Source of the DNA: Ciborinia camelliae
Lineage: Eukaryota; Ascomycota; Leotiomycetes; Helotiales; Sclerotiniaceae
Direction of reading: 5' to 3'
Length of the DNA: 64,000 nt
Assembly: GCA_025890175.1 (NCBI GenBank)
Contig: JANPYM010000025.1
Coordinates: forward strand, 4,086 to 68,085
In this document: piece after piece, positions 60,920-64,000 of the stretch
Layout of the letters: each line of letters begins with the position of its first letter
Numbering within the stretch: position 1 is the stretch's first letter
Notes under the pieces: model-generated
Databases searched by the model: none
The model's input: the letters and a program-made list of their open reading frames with translations, nothing else
Told to the model about the DNA's origin: nothing
Translations under genes and position numbers: made by a program

Positions 60920-63900
60920 CTTATCGGTTACAGTGAAATGCAGATACTCGAGGTGAAGGATCCCTATACCACAGTTTTGGGACCAGGTAGTGACAACTTC
61001 CAAGATATGTTGTACTGTTGATTAAGGAGTCGAGGGACATATGACCGAGGATACAACCCAAGGTATTTATAAACCAATATGGCGCAACTCACGAAAGATC
61101 CTTACCTTATCGGGATCACATGGACGGGTATGATATGTGATGCGATGGGTGTAAATGGGGACGCAAGTTTGGATGGATGCAACATTGGAAATCGTTGGAG
61201 GGGTTGATGAGATGAGATGAGATGAGATGATGAGAAATGGACCATGCTAGCTAGACCTAGATAGACCTTCTCTTCATCGGATGATATTGATTTACCTAGG
61301 TAGGTACCTAGGTAGGTAGGTTCGCGTTGTCCATGGGAGTGGGAGTGGGTAGGTATGGTATGATGGGGGGGACGAAAGTTGAGATAAGTATCTAGTAACC
61401 TATTTATTTGTATGCATTTTCATGCTGTCATGTATCCGATATCAATTTGGTACATGATACGATACGGTGTTGTATCAATTTCTCTATCAATATCAATACC
61501 TACTATCTCATCATATCACGGGTCTTTCCGAGTGGCCGATCATGTTGCTGCATTGATTTGATGCATGTTTGTATCTTACCCATATCCGGTATCTTGTATC
61601 TGTACGTATCTTGGTATGAATTACCCTGGCATATCGTATCGTGTCGGAGAAAAGAAAGGAGAATGGGGAACGACTGTGAAGTTACTGATATTGTTTTGGA
61701 CGAGCGGTGGATCCAGATTGATTGGGTTGACGGGGTCATGGTCATGGTTGAAGGGGAGAGGAGGGGAGAGGGATTGGATTATTGAATTGGATTGGATTGG
61801 ATTGGATTGGATTGGTCCGGGGCAAACATTGCTAGGGATCCACCAAACGATCCATTTAACCTTTTTTTTATTCCGTTGTTCATCAACATAAGGAGTAAAA
61901 ACTTTATTACGTTTGCTTTTCTTTTTCTCGTGATATGATAAGTTATGATCTACCTACCTTGCTCAGCTGGTTTCCTATATCTAGGTATCTACATCATCTA
62001 TTATCTACTGGCTGGCTTGCTTGCTTGCTCCCTTACTTCCTTGCATATACTTCGTAGATATACGAATGAACATGTATCCATATACTAGATAGGTAGTGGG
62101 GAGATAGCATCTTGACCAAGATTCCGGACAATATAACCTACATCTACTTATCTACCTACCTACCTACCTCCTCCTTTCGATTGGGATAACCTCCTCGCCC
62201 ACCTCAATCTAGAAACAATCCACCCCCAAAACGCCTCAAAAACGCCATAACGTGGTCCGGTCTTGGTTGGTGTACGACCCAAGGTTCTCTTAAACATCGA
62301 GGAAAACTGCCTACCTTCATTCTGGAAGTCCATCTGTCTGTCTAACTTTGAAAATATGATAGAATTCCATTGTGGTAACACGATACTGTACGATACAATT
62401 GCAGGAAAATATTGATTGACTATTTTCAAACAATTGAGAGGGATGTTGCATATTTCCGACCGAAGATGGCCGAGTCTCATCATCTGCTCTACTCTAAAGG
62501 CACCAACTCGACTCCATGACTAACTCTTGTGTTGAATATCAGAATATGTTGTATGAACATTCCTCCTGTCGATCCAACCATTCAACGATTCATGTTACCG
62601 ATGATGACCAATACTTAACTTCAATATTGGACTTGGATGACTCCAACCTATTAAAACCCTCGAGCCGTCGACCTACCTGACTGATGATTCCGAAGGAATA
62701 ATGAGCGAGGAAGTTTCTTCTCGACCATGTCTGGGTTGGGTATTTGCCGTTCCCTCCCTCTCGGCCCCACAAGATTCATCGCCGCGGGGAAAAAAGGAAA
62801 AGGGAATTGCTTCAGCAGGCTTTTTCTTCCGTCGGATATCTACATGGAACCTGCGCAAAGCCCAGCGCCATTCTTCTATTTTTTCTATTGTCTATTATTC
62901 ATTGTGGTAGAGCGAGACGGGAAGCTGCACACCGCCCAACATTTCATTCGATGATTCTTTTTTCCTTCTCACACATTACACACCAATCCGAATTTCTGGT
63001 TTGTACCATCTGTACTGATCTACAATTTGGTAGTACCAACCCATCGGCTAGGCCAGTACGCCCATTCCAGAATCTGCAAGATTCCCGCATGTACTACAAG
63101 TGCTACCCCGGATTTTTGCACTGCAGGTAGGTAGCAGAGGAGCAGCCTTGTGCAGGATCTCACCAAATAAACGACTGACTTGGATGATTTGAATGTTGTA
63201 ATACAATTTCAAGGAATGGGTGTTGGGATGTTGGGATGTGGGGATTTTGGGACATCTCAAATTCCATTTCCATTTCCATTGATGCCATTGCAGCCATTGA
63301 TTGAAGCGATTGAAGTGACTGATGACTGATGACTGCTTCTCTATGGAGATTCAATTTTTAATTCATGCATAGGATACAAGCAATATATTCAATTGAATCA
63401 ATCAAAGCGGGTAGCGGGCAGCGGACAGCGGGCATGAATCCATGACTACATACATACCTGCTGCAATGGGCCGTCCATTTGATATTGATGATTGCTTGCT
63501 TCACTTCAAGTTTTACACCAATCCAATCCTATCCAATCCTATACCATCATCTTTGGGACTCTCCCCCCGCATTCTTTGTAGGTACCCGTGGCAGAACAAG
63601 GTCTTCATGTATCTGCAGTCAGTACATGATCGGATCTTTGACTATTCGTATCCTATCAAAATCAATAAGTAATTAGTTAGTCAGCTCAATCAATATATTG
63701 TACATGTATCTACCTATCTATCAAGAGAAGTGAGGTTGATATAAGATATAATATACATATACATATACATCCCGAGGTCATCTATCTTTCCTTTCACACC
63801 TTATACCCTTTTACCTGTTCATCTATTGTTGACTTCTGACTTGTGAGGTGGTTTGTCATCAAAGTGTTTCTTTCTTCCTTCCTTTTCTTTTTGATTCTAG

Positions 63901-64000
63901 CTTTCATCGAATGATATCCTCTACTTGGTTTACTTGTGATTTGCTTAGTCGTCGTAGACTTGATTTGCTTAATCGACAATTCCTCGACCTATACATAAGT
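60920..64000. other. Gene-poor right end with TAGG repeats
   Basis: About 3.1 kb with the permease promoter at its left edge. It contains GATGA repeats (61210-61230), TAGGTAGG/ACCTAGG runs (61293-61320, 62146-62170), ATTGG units (61785-61815) and a GCGGGCAGCGGACAGCGGGC repeat near 63413. I see no protein family motif and no RNA gene. Confidence 0.5.

Noticed and set aside
62160..62483. Minus frame of 107 codons
   Set aside because: No motif, ends within an ACCT repeat, no supporting splice structure.
1..64000. tRNA, rRNA or CRISPR features
   Set aside because: No T-loop/B-box context outside coding DNA, no rRNA sequence and no spaced repeat arrays were recognised; tRNAscan-SE would be needed to exclude tRNAs fully.

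Overview
The window is nuclear DNA of a filamentous ascomycete. Genes are spliced with short introns (mostly 54-133 nt, GT-AG, consensus donors GTAAGT/GTGAGT), proteins are recognisable Pezizomycotina orthologues (SconB/Met30, acetyl-CoA carboxylase, NudE), and AT-rich blocks carry transition-only mutations typical of repeat-induced point mutation (RIP). Protein wording and the AT-rich island structure suggest Leotiomycetes, probably Sclerotiniaceae (Botrytis, Sclerotinia, Monilinia). That placement is inference from memory, not from a search. 

Layout. 1-5.2 kb: a spliced kinase-like gene (704-1921, minus) set in repeat-rich DNA with a 66-bp palindrome, a 151-bp tandem duplication, long 9-bp microsatellites, an almost C-free A-rich tract, and two copies of a structured GC-rich element. 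5.2-8.7 kb: gene-poor, with minisatellites. 8.69-16.53 kb: one AT-rich block of about 7.8 kb bounded by 136-bp direct repeats that differ only by transitions; I read it as a RIP-destroyed, probably LTR-type, transposon. 16.86-19.10 kb: sconB, the F-box/WD40 sulfur regulator. 21.4-24.5 kb: a broken NACHT-ankyrin (NLR-like) gene. 25.5-36.3 kb: a cluster of five related F-box-like genes (four intact, one broken) in mixed orientation. 38.5-40.1 kb: a secreted nucleoside-hydrolase-like protein. 41.6-48.65 kb: acetyl-CoA carboxylase. 52.8-54.7 kb: NudE. 58.5-60.9 kb: an APC-family permease with one GC-AG intron. Intergenic DNA right of about 37.7 kb is full of TAGG/ACCT tetranucleotide runs, which are nearly absent on the left. 

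The right half (ACC, NudE, permease) looks like conserved core genome. The left and middle (RIP island, dead NLR, F-box-like cluster) look like a fast-evolving accessory segment. The best candidate for something undescribed is the F-box-like cluster: several diverged paralogues, one with an N-terminal 33-bp coding repeat, beside a decayed NLR-like gene. I cannot assign it a function. Exon coordinates were worked out by hand from splice signals and reading-frame phase.
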